From: Gemmatimonadota bacterium
GTDB lineage: Bacteria > Gemmatimonadota > Gemmatimonadetes > Gemmatimonadales > GWC2-71-9
Assembly (NCBI GenBank): GCA_003221035.1
Contig: QHUB01000036.1
Location: 1-37,614 of the forward strand
Direction of reading: 5' to 3'
Length of the DNA stretch: 37,614 bases
Part shown: piece after piece, positions 25,394 through 32,195 of the stretch
Layout of the letters: each line of letters begins with the position of its first letter
Numbering within the stretch: the stretch's first letter is position 1
Position numbers and translations under genes: made by a program
Notes under the pieces: model-generated
Database searches by the model: none
Told to the model about the DNA's origin: nothing
The model's input: the letters and a program-made list of their open reading frames with translations, nothing else

Positions 25394-25413
25394 GGTGTCC
25401 ACAATCTGGTAAG

Positions 25414-25528
25414 TGGGCCAGCCGGCCCCACCCGCATGCCTCTCCACGGGAGAGCGCTCCAGGGTTCTTCGAGGCCTCACCTGTGGTGAGGAATTGCGGA
25501 TCTTGGGGCAACCCGGGTCCGCTTTTTT
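25414..25528 (+). promoter_or_regulatory. Structured leader of infC with intrinsic terminator/attenuator
   Basis: The 163-nt spacer holds several hairpins. GGGCC (25415-25419) pairs with GGCCC (25424-25428). CCTCACC (25475-25481) pairs with GGTGAGG (25485-25491) around a 3-nt loop. The last, 25496-25522, pairs GCGGA with TCCGC and GGG with CCC, followed by TTTTTT (25523-25528). A terminator this close to infC suggests attenuation, as known for IF3/L20 operons in other bacteria; termination of the upstream gene is the alternative. No T-box motif was seen. Confidence 0.6.
25496..25528 (+). terminator. Rho-independent terminator or attenuator before infC
   Basis: A GC-rich hairpin spans 25496-25522, with an outer stem GCGGA/TCCGC and an inner stem GGG/CCC around a CAA loop. 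It is followed immediately by six T residues. It lies 25 nt before the infC start. Confidence 0.7.
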
Positions 25529-25553
25529 AACGCCGTCACCGGAGGAGAATCAG

Positions 25554-26084
25554 CTGCCACCACTCGAGAACAACAGCAAAGCACCGCGCACGCGCGTCAA
25601 CCGGCAGATTCGCATCAGTCCCGTGCGCGTGATTGCGGACAATGGCGACCAGCTTGGGGTGTTGTCGATCGATGAAGCCCTGGCCGCCGCGCATGAACGG
25701 GGTCTCGACCTCGTCGAAGTCGCGCCGCTCGCCCGGCCCCCGGTCGTCAAGATCATGGACTACGGGAAGTTCAAGTTCGAGCAGGCGAAGGCGGCGCGGG
25801 CGGCAAAAAAGAAACAGCACGTCATTCATTTGAAGGAAGTGAAGTACCGGCCGGGCATCGACGACCACGATTTCGATTTCAAGACGCGCCACGCCCGTGA
25901 GTTTCTGGCCGACGGCAACAAGGTCAAGGTGACGATGATGTATCGCGGCCGGCAGATGGCGCATATCGAGCTGGGCCGGGAAGTGCTGGATCGAGTCGCG
26001 CTAGAGTTGAAGGATATCGGGAAAGTCGAGCAGGAACCAAAGCTCGAGGGCCGTAACATGTCGATGGTCCTCGCACCGAAATGA
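25554..26084 (+). CDS. infC: Translation initiation factor IF-3
   Basis: This protein of about 176 residues matches IF3, which binds the 30S subunit and discriminates against non-canonical start codons. N-domain motifs are RVNRQIRISPVRVI and EALAAAHERGLDLVEVAP; the C-domain follows from KEVKYRPGIDDHDFD to KLEGRNMSMVLAPK. The frame has no ATG, GTG or TTG between the leader and the N-domain. A CTG at 25554 lies 6 nt after a perfect GGAGGAG (25541-25547) and is the best start. A rare start codon on infC is the basis of IF3 autoregulation in E. coli (there AUU). An in-frame GTG at 25413 would put the leader hairpins inside the coding region and is unlikely. Confidence 0.93.
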   Translation: MPPLENNSKAPRTRVNRQIRISPVRVIADNGDQLGVLSIDEALAAAHERGLDLVEVAPLARPPVVKIMDYGKFKFEQAKAARAAKKKQHVIHLKEVKYRPGIDDHDFDFKTRHAREFLADGNKVKVTMMYRGRQMAHIELGREVLDRVALELKDIGKVEQEPKLEGRNMSMVLAPK

Positions 26085-26091
26085 GCTAGCA

Positions 26092-26283
26092 ATGCCGAAG
26101 ATGAAATCGAAGCGCGCGCTGCGAAAGCGCGTCCGCTTGACGGGAACGGGAAAAATGCGGCGCTACCGCGCGTTCAAGCGCCATAACGCCACGTCGAAGA
26201 CTGCGAAACGCAAGCGCCACCTGCGCAAAGCGACGCTGGTGTCGCACGCCGAGCGCCGCCTCAAGCGCCTGTTGCAGGCGTAA
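26092..26283 (+). CDS. rpmI: 50S ribosomal protein bL35
   Basis: This 63-residue very basic protein matches bL35: PKMKSKRALRKRVRLTGTGK, then RRYRAFKRHNATSKTAKRKR and RHLRKATLVSHAERR. It belongs to the conserved infC-rpmI-rplT order, 7 nt after infC. Regulation is probably shared through the infC leader. No separate promoter is visible, and the Shine-Dalgarno sequence is weak, which suggests translational coupling to infC. Confidence 0.97.
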   Translation: MPKMKSKRALRKRVRLTGTGKMRRYRAFKRHNATSKTAKRKRHLRKATLVSHAERRLKRLLQA

Positions 26284-26292
26284 GGAGCACTC

Positions 26293-26652
26293 ATGCCTCG
26301 CGTCAAAAGCAACGTTGCGCGCCTGAAGCGCAAGAACAAAGTCATGAAGCTCGCCAAGGGCTACTGGGGCGGGCGCAGCAAACTCTGGAAAGCCGCCAAG
26401 GAAGCGACCGAGCGCGCGGCGAAGTACGCCTACCGCGACCGCCGCGCCAAGAAGGTCGAATTCCGGCGCCTCTGGATCACCCGAATCAACGCCGCGGCGC
26501 GCCTGCACGCGATGTCGTACAACAAGTTCATGAACGGTCTGCGCAAGGCCGGCCTGGACATCAATCGCAAGATGCTCGCCGACATGGCCGTGCGCGATCC
26601 GGCCGCATTTGAGCAGTTGGCGGAGGTCGCCAAGAAATCCTTGCAGCCCTAG
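26293..26652 (+). CDS. rplT: 50S ribosomal protein bL20
   Basis: This 119-residue bL20 has the family pattern PRVKSNVARLKRKNKVMKLA, then GYWGGRSKLWKAAKEA, RRLWITRINAAARLHAMSYN and ADMAVRDPAAFEQL. bL20 is needed early in large-subunit assembly and in some bacteria represses its own operon by binding the leader. AAGGAG (26282-26287) precedes the ATG. Its last five codons overlap the apparent pheS start, so pheS translation may be coupled to it. Confidence 0.97.
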   Translation: MPRVKSNVARLKRKNKVMKLAKGYWGGRSKLWKAAKEATERAAKYAYRDRRAKKVEFRRLWITRINAAARLHAMSYNKFMNGLRKAGLDINRKMLADMAVRDPAAFEQLAEVAKKSLQP

Positions 26653-27719
26653 ACGCGCTGCGGGAGCGTCTCACCGAGATCCCGCACGCAGACGAACGCC
26701 GCCTCCAGGAGCTCCAGACGGAGCTCCTGGGCCGCAAGGCTGGTGCGCTCACCGAAATCCTGAAGGCCCTTCCTGGTCTCGACCCCGAGACCAGACGGAC
26801 GGTCGGGGCAGCCGCCAATGCCCTGAAGCGCGAGCTCGAGCGCGCCATCGAAGCGCGCCAGGCCGAGCTCAAGCGCTCGGCGGCGAGCCTCAGCGGCGTC
26901 GATCTCACGATGCCGGGCCGGCGGCAATGGCAAGGCGGCGTGCACATCGTCACGCAGATCGTGGACGAGATCTGCGACATCTTCAAAGAGCTCGGCTTCA
27001 CGCGCGTCGTCGGGCCCGAGGCCGAGACCGAGCGCTACAACTTCTACGCGCTGAATTTCCCGAAAGACCATCCGGCGCTCGATGCGCAGGACAGCTTCTA
27101 CCTGGGCGGCGACGTCGTGCTGCGCACGCATACGTCGCCGGTGCAGATCCGCACCCTCGAGGTGTACAAGCCGCCGATCCGCATCGTCGTGCCAGGCCGC
27201 TGTTACCGTCGCGATCCGTTCGACGCGTCGCATTCGCCCGTGTTCGAGCAGATCGAAGGCTTCGCCGTGGACGAGGGCATTACATTCGTCGACTTCAAGG
27301 CGACGCTCGCGACGTTCGCGCGCCGCATCTTCTCGCCGACCACCAAGGTCAGGTTCCGGCCGTCGTACTTCCCGTTCACCGAACCCTCCGCCGAGATGGA
27401 CGTGCAATGCCAGATCTGCGGCGGGTCCGGATGCGCGGCCTGCAAGCAGACCGGCTGGATGGAGATCCTCGGCTCGGGAATGGTGCATCCCGCTGTGCTG
27501 GACAACTGCAAAGTGGATAGCGAGAAGTACACCGGGTTTGCGTGGGGCATGGGGCCGGAGCGGATCGCGATGCTGCGCCATGGGATTCCCGATATTCGGT
27601 TGTTCTTTGATTCCGATGTGCGCTTCTTAGAACAATTCGTTGGAAAGCAGGAGCCTGGAGCCGGGAGTCAGGATCTTGAATCCCCGACTCCCAGATCCCG
27701 ACTCCTGACTTCAGAATGA
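26637..27719 (+). CDS. pheS: Phenylalanyl-tRNA synthetase alpha subunit
   Basis: The class II catalytic subunit charges tRNA-Phe together with PheT. The catalytic core starts at DLTMPGRRQWQGGVHIVTQI and contains GFTRVVGPEAE, RTHTSPVQIRTL, VPGRCYRRDPFDASHSP (motif 2), VRFRPSYFPFTEPSAE and the motif 3 region GMGPERIAMLRHGI. The N-terminal tRNA-binding coiled coil is clearly encoded upstream of the first ATG (26910): an in-frame ALRERLTEIPHADERRLQEL segment, then LLGRKAGALTEILKALP. Only non-canonical starts exist there; ATC at 26637 after GGAGG (26622-26626) is chosen, CTG at 26658 is possible. The last about 22 residues come from a palindromic repeat. It overlaps pheT by 4 nt. Confidence 0.9.
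   Translation: MLAALDALRERLTEIPHADERRLQELQTELLGRKAGALTEILKALPGLDPETRRTVGAAANALKRELERAIEARQAELKRSAASLSGVDLTMPGRRQWQGGVHIVTQIVDEICDIFKELGFTRVVGPEAETERYNFYALNFPKDHPALDAQDSFYLGGDVVLRTHTSPVQIRTLEVYKPPIRIVVPGRCYRRDPFDASHSPVFEQIEGFAVDEGITFVDFKATLATFARRIFSPTTKVRFRPSYFPFTEPSAEMDVQCQICGGSGCAACKQTGWMEILGSGMVHPAVLDNCKVDSEKYTGFAWGMGPERIAMLRHGIPDIRLFFDSDVRFLEQFVGKQEPGAGSQDLESPTPRSRLLTSE
27648..27714. repeat. GGGAGTC/GACTCCC palindromic repeat at the pheS 3' end
   Basis: Direct units GGAGCC, TGGAGCC and GGGAGTC are followed by inverse units GACTCCC, GATCCC and GACTCCT. They can fold into a long imperfect hairpin. The stretch is translated as the C-terminal tail of PheS and ends just before the ATGA overlap with pheT. 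Confidence 0.7.
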
Positions 27720-30106
27720 TCGTCTCTCGCCGTTGGCTGGAGGCCCTCCTGAGCCGGCCTCTGGAAGGTCGCGATATCGCCGACCGCCTCGCGCGGCAGG
27801 TCGCGCCCGTCGACGCCGTCGTGCCGATCCATCAGGATCTGCGCGACGTGCTCGTCGCCCGGGTCCTCGAGGTCAAGCAGCACCCGAACGCCGATCGGCT
27901 GTCGCTCTGCCAGGTGGATGCAGGCAATGGCGTGGTGGAGGTTGTCTGCGGGGCTCCGAACGTTGCGGCGGGGAAGACGTATCCCTTTGCTCCCGTTGGT
28001 GCCACGCTGCCGGGTGGCCTGAAGCTCGAGCGCCGCAAGATCCGCGGCGTCGAATCGAACGGGATGCTCTGCTCGGCAAAAGAACTTGGCCTCGGCGTCG
28101 ATCAGGCCGGCATCCTGGAGCTCACCACCGAGGCTCCGCCCGGCACGCCATTTCTCGAGGCCATTCCGGTCGCCGATGAACAAGTGATCATTGATGTCTC
28201 GGCGAATCGGCCGGATTTGCTCTGCCACAAGGGGGTCGCTCGGGAATTGGCGGTCGCATACGGCGCAACCGTAAAGCTCCCGGTAATCCCCGGCGGTCAA
28301 GGCGGTCAACACCGAACGCCGCGACCGCCCGACCGCCCGACCGCCGCCGTTGATGGCGTCGAGGTCCGGTTGGAGGACCCCGAGGGCGCCCCCCGCTACA
28401 TGATCGCCGTCGTGCGCGGTGTGAAGGTGGGACCCAGCCCCGCATGGCTCGCCACGCGCCTCCAGAGCGTCGGCCAACGGTCCGTCAACAACATCGTGGA
28501 CGCGACGAACTACATCCTCTTCGAGATCAATCAGCCGATGCACGCCTTCGATTTGGCGAAGCTCCGCGGGCCCGCTGTGGTCGTCCGCCGGGCCAAGCCC
28601 GACGAAGCGATCGTGACATTGGACGGAGTGAGCAGAAGGCTGACCGCCGAGATGACCGCGATCTGCGACGCCGAGCGGCCCCAGATCGTGGCGGGCGTGA
28701 TGGGCAGTGCCGAATCGGAGGTCACCGAATCCACGACGGACATCGTGCTCGAGGCCGCCTACTTCCAGCCAACGCGTGTTCGGCGCACGGGTCGCGCCCT
28801 GGGCATCTCGAGCGAGTCCAGCTATCGCTTTGAGCGGGGCATCGACATGCTCGCCCTGCCCGACGCGATGGCCCGGGCGATCGATCTCATCGTCTCGATC
28901 GCCGGCGGCGCCGTGCGCGAACCGCCGCTCGACCTCTGGCCTGAGCCGCAGCAGCCGCGCTCGGTGTTCCTGCGCGACGCGCGTGTCAGCCAACTCCTCG
29001 GCGTCGCGATCCCGCGGAAAGAAACCGAGCGGCTGCTGTCGGCCGTGGGTTTCGTCGCCGCCCCCAAGGACGACCGGCTCGCCGTCCAGGTGCCCGGTTG
29101 GCGGCCGGACGTCACCCGCGAGGTCGATCTCATCGAGGAAGTCGCGCGACTGCGCGGCTACGATTCCTTCCCCGACGAGCTGCGGCCCTACCGGCCCGGA
29201 ACCGTCCCCGAGGCGCCCAGCGAGCTGACATTGCGGCGCATTCGCGAGCGGCTGATCGCGAGCGGCAGCGGACTGCTGGAAGCTCGAACGCTGCCATTAG
29301 GCCCCGCCGACAGCCCCGACGCGATCCAGGTAAAGAACCCGCTGTCCGCGGAGGAGGCGTTCCTGCGGAGCCGGCTCCTTCCCGGACTGGTTCGGCGCGT
29401 GGAGCACAACTGGGCTCAAGGCCACCGGGATATCCGCCTCTTCGAAGTTGGGACGGTTTTCCGTCCGTCAGTCCGACCGTCAGACCGTCCGACCGAGGAG
29501 TTGCATCTTGCGGTAGTTCTTACAGGTGCGCGCCATCCGCCGCACTGGACAGGCGGGTCGCAATCGGATTCGAAACTACCTGATATGGACATATGGGACT
29601 TAAAGCGCCACTTTGAGTTAGCTGTTGGGCTAACCACCCCTGGCGGCGACGTGCAACCGGCCGCCAGTGGCTCGGGTTGGGAGGCGCTCGGTGGCTCAGC
29701 CATCCGGCTCGAAGCCGACGCGCCCAGGTGGGCCGCACCGCTGTTCGGACTCGAAGTGACGATTGGGGTAGGGCCCGTTCCCGTGGTCAAGTATCAGCCG
29801 CTCCACACGCAGCCGCCGGTGCTGCGTGACATCTCCCTGGTATTGCGGGGAGGCGTAACGGCTGCGGCGGTCGAAACAGTATTGCGTCGCGCCGGCGGAT
29901 CGATGCTGGCGCAGCTCGAGGTGCTGGACGAGTACCGTGGCTCAGGTTTGCCCGAGGGGACGCGCGGCGTCACATGGCGCTGCACGTTCCGCGATCCGGA
30001 GGGGGTACGGACCCTCACGGACCGGGAAATCGATGCGTTACTCAGCCGGATGCTGAAAGCGCTGGAGGATGAACTTGACGTACAGCGGCGACAGGCCTCC
30101 GCTTGA
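27716..30106 (+). CDS. pheT: Phenylalanyl-tRNA synthetase beta subunit
   Basis: This 796-residue PheT carries the editing and tRNA-binding domains of the (alpha-beta)2 enzyme. The order is an N-terminal segment, an EMAP/OB-type domain (ARVLEVKQHPNADRLSLCQV, VVCGAPNVAAGKTYPFAPVG), B3/B4 editing domain (NIVDATNYILFEINQPMHAF), B5 (DARVSQLLGVAIPRKETERL), a catalytic-like core and a C-terminal anticodon-binding FDX-ACB domain (PPVLRDISLVLRGGVTAAAV, ending near LLSRMLKALEDEL). Two repeat-derived inserts are in frame: a palindromic one at 28292-28346 and a Pro/Ser/Arg-rich one at 29461-29496. The start overlaps pheS. Confidence 0.96.
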   Translation: MIVSRRWLEALLSRPLEGRDIADRLARQVAPVDAVVPIHQDLRDVLVARVLEVKQHPNADRLSLCQVDAGNGVVEVVCGAPNVAAGKTYPFAPVGATLPGGLKLERRKIRGVESNGMLCSAKELGLGVDQAGILELTTEAPPGTPFLEAIPVADEQVIIDVSANRPDLLCHKGVARELAVAYGATVKLPVIPGGQGGQHRTPRPPDRPTAAVDGVEVRLEDPEGAPRYMIAVVRGVKVGPSPAWLATRLQSVGQRSVNNIVDATNYILFEINQPMHAFDLAKLRGPAVVVRRAKPDEAIVTLDGVSRRLTAEMTAICDAERPQIVAGVMGSAESEVTESTTDIVLEAAYFQPTRVRRTGRALGISSESSYRFERGIDMLALPDAMARAIDLIVSIAGGAVREPPLDLWPEPQQPRSVFLRDARVSQLLGVAIPRKETERLLSAVGFVAAPKDDRLAVQVPGWRPDVTREVDLIEEVARLRGYDSFPDELRPYRPGTVPEAPSELTLRRIRERLIASGSGLLEARTLPLGPADSPDAIQVKNPLSAEEAFLRSRLLPGLVRRVEHNWAQGHRDIRLFEVGTVFRPSVRPSDRPTEELHLAVVLTGARHPPHWTGGSQSDSKLPDMDIWDLKRHFELAVGLTTPGGDVQPAASGSGWEALGGSAIRLEADAPRWAAPLFGLEVTIGVGPVPVVKYQPLHTQPPVLRDISLVLRGGVTAAAVETVLRRAGGSMLAQLEVLDEYRGSGLPEGTRGVTWRCTFRDPEGVRTLTDREIDALLSRMLKALEDELDVQRRQASA
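28292..28346. repeat. GGCGGTCAA / GACCGCCC palindromic repeat in pheT
   Basis: Two direct GGCGGTCAA units (28292-28309) face three inverse GACCGCC-type octamers (28323-28346), giving a potential hairpin. The encoded segment GGQGGQHRTPRPPDRPTAA lies between an N-terminal domain and the next strand, as expected of a surface loop. Confidence 0.75.
29461..29496. repeat. CCGTCCGT/CCGACCGT short repeats in pheT
   Basis: Imperfect 8-nt units (GTCCGTCA, GTCCGACC, GTCAGACC, GTCCGACC) encode a VRPSDRPT-type segment after the GTVFRPS strand. The frame is kept. Confidence 0.6.
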
Positions 30107-30395
30107 TGTCCGAGATGCGATAGACCAGCTCGAAGCGATCGTCCGCGATGTTGCGGAAGAGCTCGCCGGGTGGCGCTCGCGCGCGCAAAAAGCCGAATCT
30201 GAGCTGAAATCTGGAACTCGTGGGGGGGCCGGGGGCGGTGGGGCATCAGGAACCCCTGTGCGCAGTCCCGAGCTCGAGTCGGAGAACAAGGCGCTCCGCC
30301 AGCGGATGGAGGGAGCGCGGACGCGCGTGCACGACTTGATGCAACGTCTCACGTTCTTGGAAGAACAAGCGCGCGATAATGGAGCGCACAAGTGA
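30069..30395 (+). CDS. Small coiled-coil protein (ZapB-like position)
   Basis: This 108-residue protein has two helical, coiled-coil-prone segments (DVRDAIDQLEAIVRDVAEEL to AQKAESELK, and ELESENKALRQRMEGARTRV to LEEQARD). They are separated by a Gly-rich linker encoded by G-runs (30222-30243). It precedes zapA with a 4-nt overlap, the position where ZapB-like or cell-division coiled-coil proteins are often found, so a role with ZapA at the Z ring is plausible but not shown. The ATG at 30069 is used; a TTG at 30075 has better spacing from GGAGG (30064-30068). The start lies within the end of pheT. Confidence 0.65.
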   Translation: MNLTYSGDRPPLDVRDAIDQLEAIVRDVAEELAGWRSRAQKAESELKSGTRGGAGGGGASGTPVRSPELESENKALRQRMEGARTRVHDLMQRLTFLEEQARDNGAHK

Positions 30396-30697
30396 CGGTG
30401 AAGAAGCACGCCGTGCGGGTGATGATTGGGGGCGAGGAGTACACCGTTCGCTCCGACCTGTCGCCCGACTACACGCGCGAAGTCGCCGCCTACCTGGATC
30501 AGGCATTGAAGAAGGTCCTGAGTCAGGGACCGTTGGTGGAGACGCATAAGGCCGCGATTCTTGCGGCGCTGGACATTACGAACGAGCTGTTCCAGGCGAA
30601 GCAGACCGAGCGCGAGGTCGCGGCGCGGCTCGCCGCCGTCGCGGATGACCTCGCCAAGATGTTGCCGCCGGCGAAACGGAAAGCCGTAGCGGGCTGA
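30392..30697 (+). CDS. zapA: Cell division protein ZapA
   Basis: This 101-residue protein matches ZapA, which bundles FtsZ filaments. The N-terminal globular part has VRVMIGGEEYTVRSDLSPDY and TREVAAYLDQALKKV, and the C-terminal coiled-coil helix starts at AAILAALDITNELFQAKQTE. The GTG at 30392 overlaps the upstream coiled-coil gene. In many bacteria zapA is followed by the 6S RNA gene, but only 73 bp separate it from rny here, too little for 6S RNA. Confidence 0.9.
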   Translation: MTVKKHAVRVMIGGEEYTVRSDLSPDYTREVAAYLDQALKKVLSQGPLVETHKAAILAALDITNELFQAKQTEREVAARLAAVADDLAKMLPPAKRKAVAG

Positions 30698-30718
30698 CAA
30701 TCATCCTTACCCGGACGC

Positions 30719-30742
30719 AGGGGCGCAGCGTGCTGCGCCCCT
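30719..30742. repeat. Near-perfect 24-bp palindrome between zapA and rny
   Basis: AGGGGCGCAGC (30719-30729) and GCTGCGCCCCT (30732-30742) are perfect 11-nt inverted arms with a 2-nt centre. No T tract follows, so it is not a typical intrinsic terminator. It may be a REP-like dispersed palindrome or an mRNA-processing hairpin. Confidence 0.75.
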
Positions 30743-30770
30743 AACCTACGGGTGAGGTGGAGATAGATCT

Positions 30771-32195
30771 ATGGCCGAGGTGTCGTCGATCATTGCGGCC
30801 GTGCTCAGCGGCGTGCTCGTCGCGGCACTGGTCTTCTACGTGTGGGGCCGGCGCGTCGAGCGCCGCGCGACCGACCAGAGCCAGCGCCTCGTGCTCGCGG
30901 CCAAAGAAGAGCTCATGGCCGTGCGCGAAAACCTCCACAAAAGCCTCGATGAAAAGCTCGCCGGGGTGGACCGGCGTGAGCACGACCTGCGCAAGTCCGA
31001 CCAGCAGCTGCAGGAGCGCACCCAGGCGCTCGGCAAGCGCGAGCAAGAGATCGGCGCGCGGCTCCAGCAGGTCGCGGGGCTCTCCGCGCAAGAGGCCAAG
31101 GCCGAGCTCGTCAGCCGGCTCGAGAACGAGGCGCGCGACGAGGCCGCCGCGCTGGTCCGTAACATCACCGAGCAGGCCAAGAAGAACGCAGACCGCGAGG
31201 CCAAGAAGATCGTGGCGCTCGCGATCCAGCGCATTGCCGCGGAGCAGACGGCCGAGTCGAGCGTGTCCGCCGTGGTGTTGCCCTCGGATGAGATGAAAGG
31301 CCGGATCATCGGCCGCGAGGGCCGTAACATCCGCGCATTCGAGGCCGCCACCGGCGTCGACGTCATCATCGACGACACGCCCGACACCGTCGTCGTCTCG
31401 TGCTTCGAGCCGGTGCGCCGCGAAGTCGGCCGCCTGGCGCTCGAACGCCTGATCGCCGACGGCCGCATCCATCCCGGGCGCATCGAAGAGATCGTGAAAA
31501 AGGCCCAAGCCGACGTGGATCAGAGCATCGTCGAAGCCGGCGAGCAGGCGGTCTATGACATCGGAATCCGTGGCATGCATGCCGAGCTGGTGAAGTTGGT
31601 CGGACGCATGAAGTACCGCACGTCGTACGGGCAGAACATCCTCGAGCACTCCAAGGAAGTCGCCCACCTCGCCGGCATGATGGCCGCCGAGCTGAAGCTC
31701 GACGTCAGTCTCGCCAAGCGCGGCGCGCTCCTGCACGACGTCGGCAAAGTCCTCACCCACGAGCACGACGGCACGCACGTGCAGCTCGGCGTCGAGATGG
31801 CGACCAAGTACGGCGAGCAGCCGGTCGTGATCAACTGCATCGCGGCGCACCACGACGACGTGCCGCACGAATCGTCGGTCAGCGTGATCGTGCAGGCTGC
31901 CGACGCGATCTCCGGCTCGCGCCCCGGCGCGCGGCGCGAGGCCTTCGAGACGTACGTGAAGCGGCTGACCGACCTCGAGAAGCTGGCGTCCGAGTTCAAG
32001 GGCGTGGACAAGGTCTTCGCCATCCAGGCGGGCCGCGAAGTCCGCGTGGTCGTCACGCCCGAGACGGTGGATGACAGCGGGGCGACACGGCTGACCGACG
32101 AGATCGCGCGCAAGATCGAGCGCGAGCTGCAGTATCCCGGACAGATCAAGGTCGTGGTGATCCGCGAGACACGGGCGGTCGGCGTTGCCCGCTAG
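30771..32195 (+). CDS. rny: Ribonuclease Y
   Basis: This 474-residue RNase Y is a membrane-anchored endoribonuclease that initiates mRNA decay. A single N-terminal transmembrane helix (SIIAAVLSGVLVAALVFYVW) precedes a long coiled coil (about residues 30-165), a KH domain (MKGRIIGREGRNIRAFEAAT) and an HD domain (ILEHSKEVAHLAGMMAAE, LLHDVGK with His322-Asp323). It is about 40 residues shorter than the Bacillus enzyme, mostly in the coiled coil. GGTGGAG upstream of the ATG at 30771 serves as ribosome-binding site. It overlaps folD by 11 nt. Confidence 0.95.
   Translation: MAEVSSIIAAVLSGVLVAALVFYVWGRRVERRATDQSQRLVLAAKEELMAVRENLHKSLDEKLAGVDRREHDLRKSDQQLQERTQALGKREQEIGARLQQVAGLSAQEAKAELVSRLENEARDEAAALVRNITEQAKKNADREAKKIVALAIQRIAAEQTAESSVSAVVLPSDEMKGRIIGREGRNIRAFEAATGVDVIIDDTPDTVVVSCFEPVRREVGRLALERLIADGRIHPGRIEEIVKKAQADVDQSIVEAGEQAVYDIGIRGMHAELVKLVGRMKYRTSYGQNILEHSKEVAHLAGMMAAELKLDVSLAKRGALLHDVGKVLTHEHDGTHVQLGVEMATKYGEQPVVINCIAAHHDDVPHESSVSVIVQAADAISGSRPGARREAFETYVKRLTDLEKLASEFKGVDKVFAIQAGREVRVVVTPETVDDSGATRLTDEIARKIERELQYPGQIKVVVIRETRAVGVAR

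Noticed and set aside
25391-25553. T-box riboswitch controlling pheST
   Set aside because: No AGGGTGG-type T-box sequence or specifier-loop pattern was found; the leader precedes infC, not pheS.
30222-30243. G-quadruplex with a regulatory role in the zapB-like gene
   Set aside because: The G-runs encode a Gly-rich linker, and similar G-runs occur in the Gly-rich linker of dnaJ; amino-acid composition explains them.
30698-30770. 6S RNA gene downstream of zapA
   Set aside because: The spacer is only 73 bp, and the 24-bp palindrome does not resemble the 6S open-promoter-like bubble.
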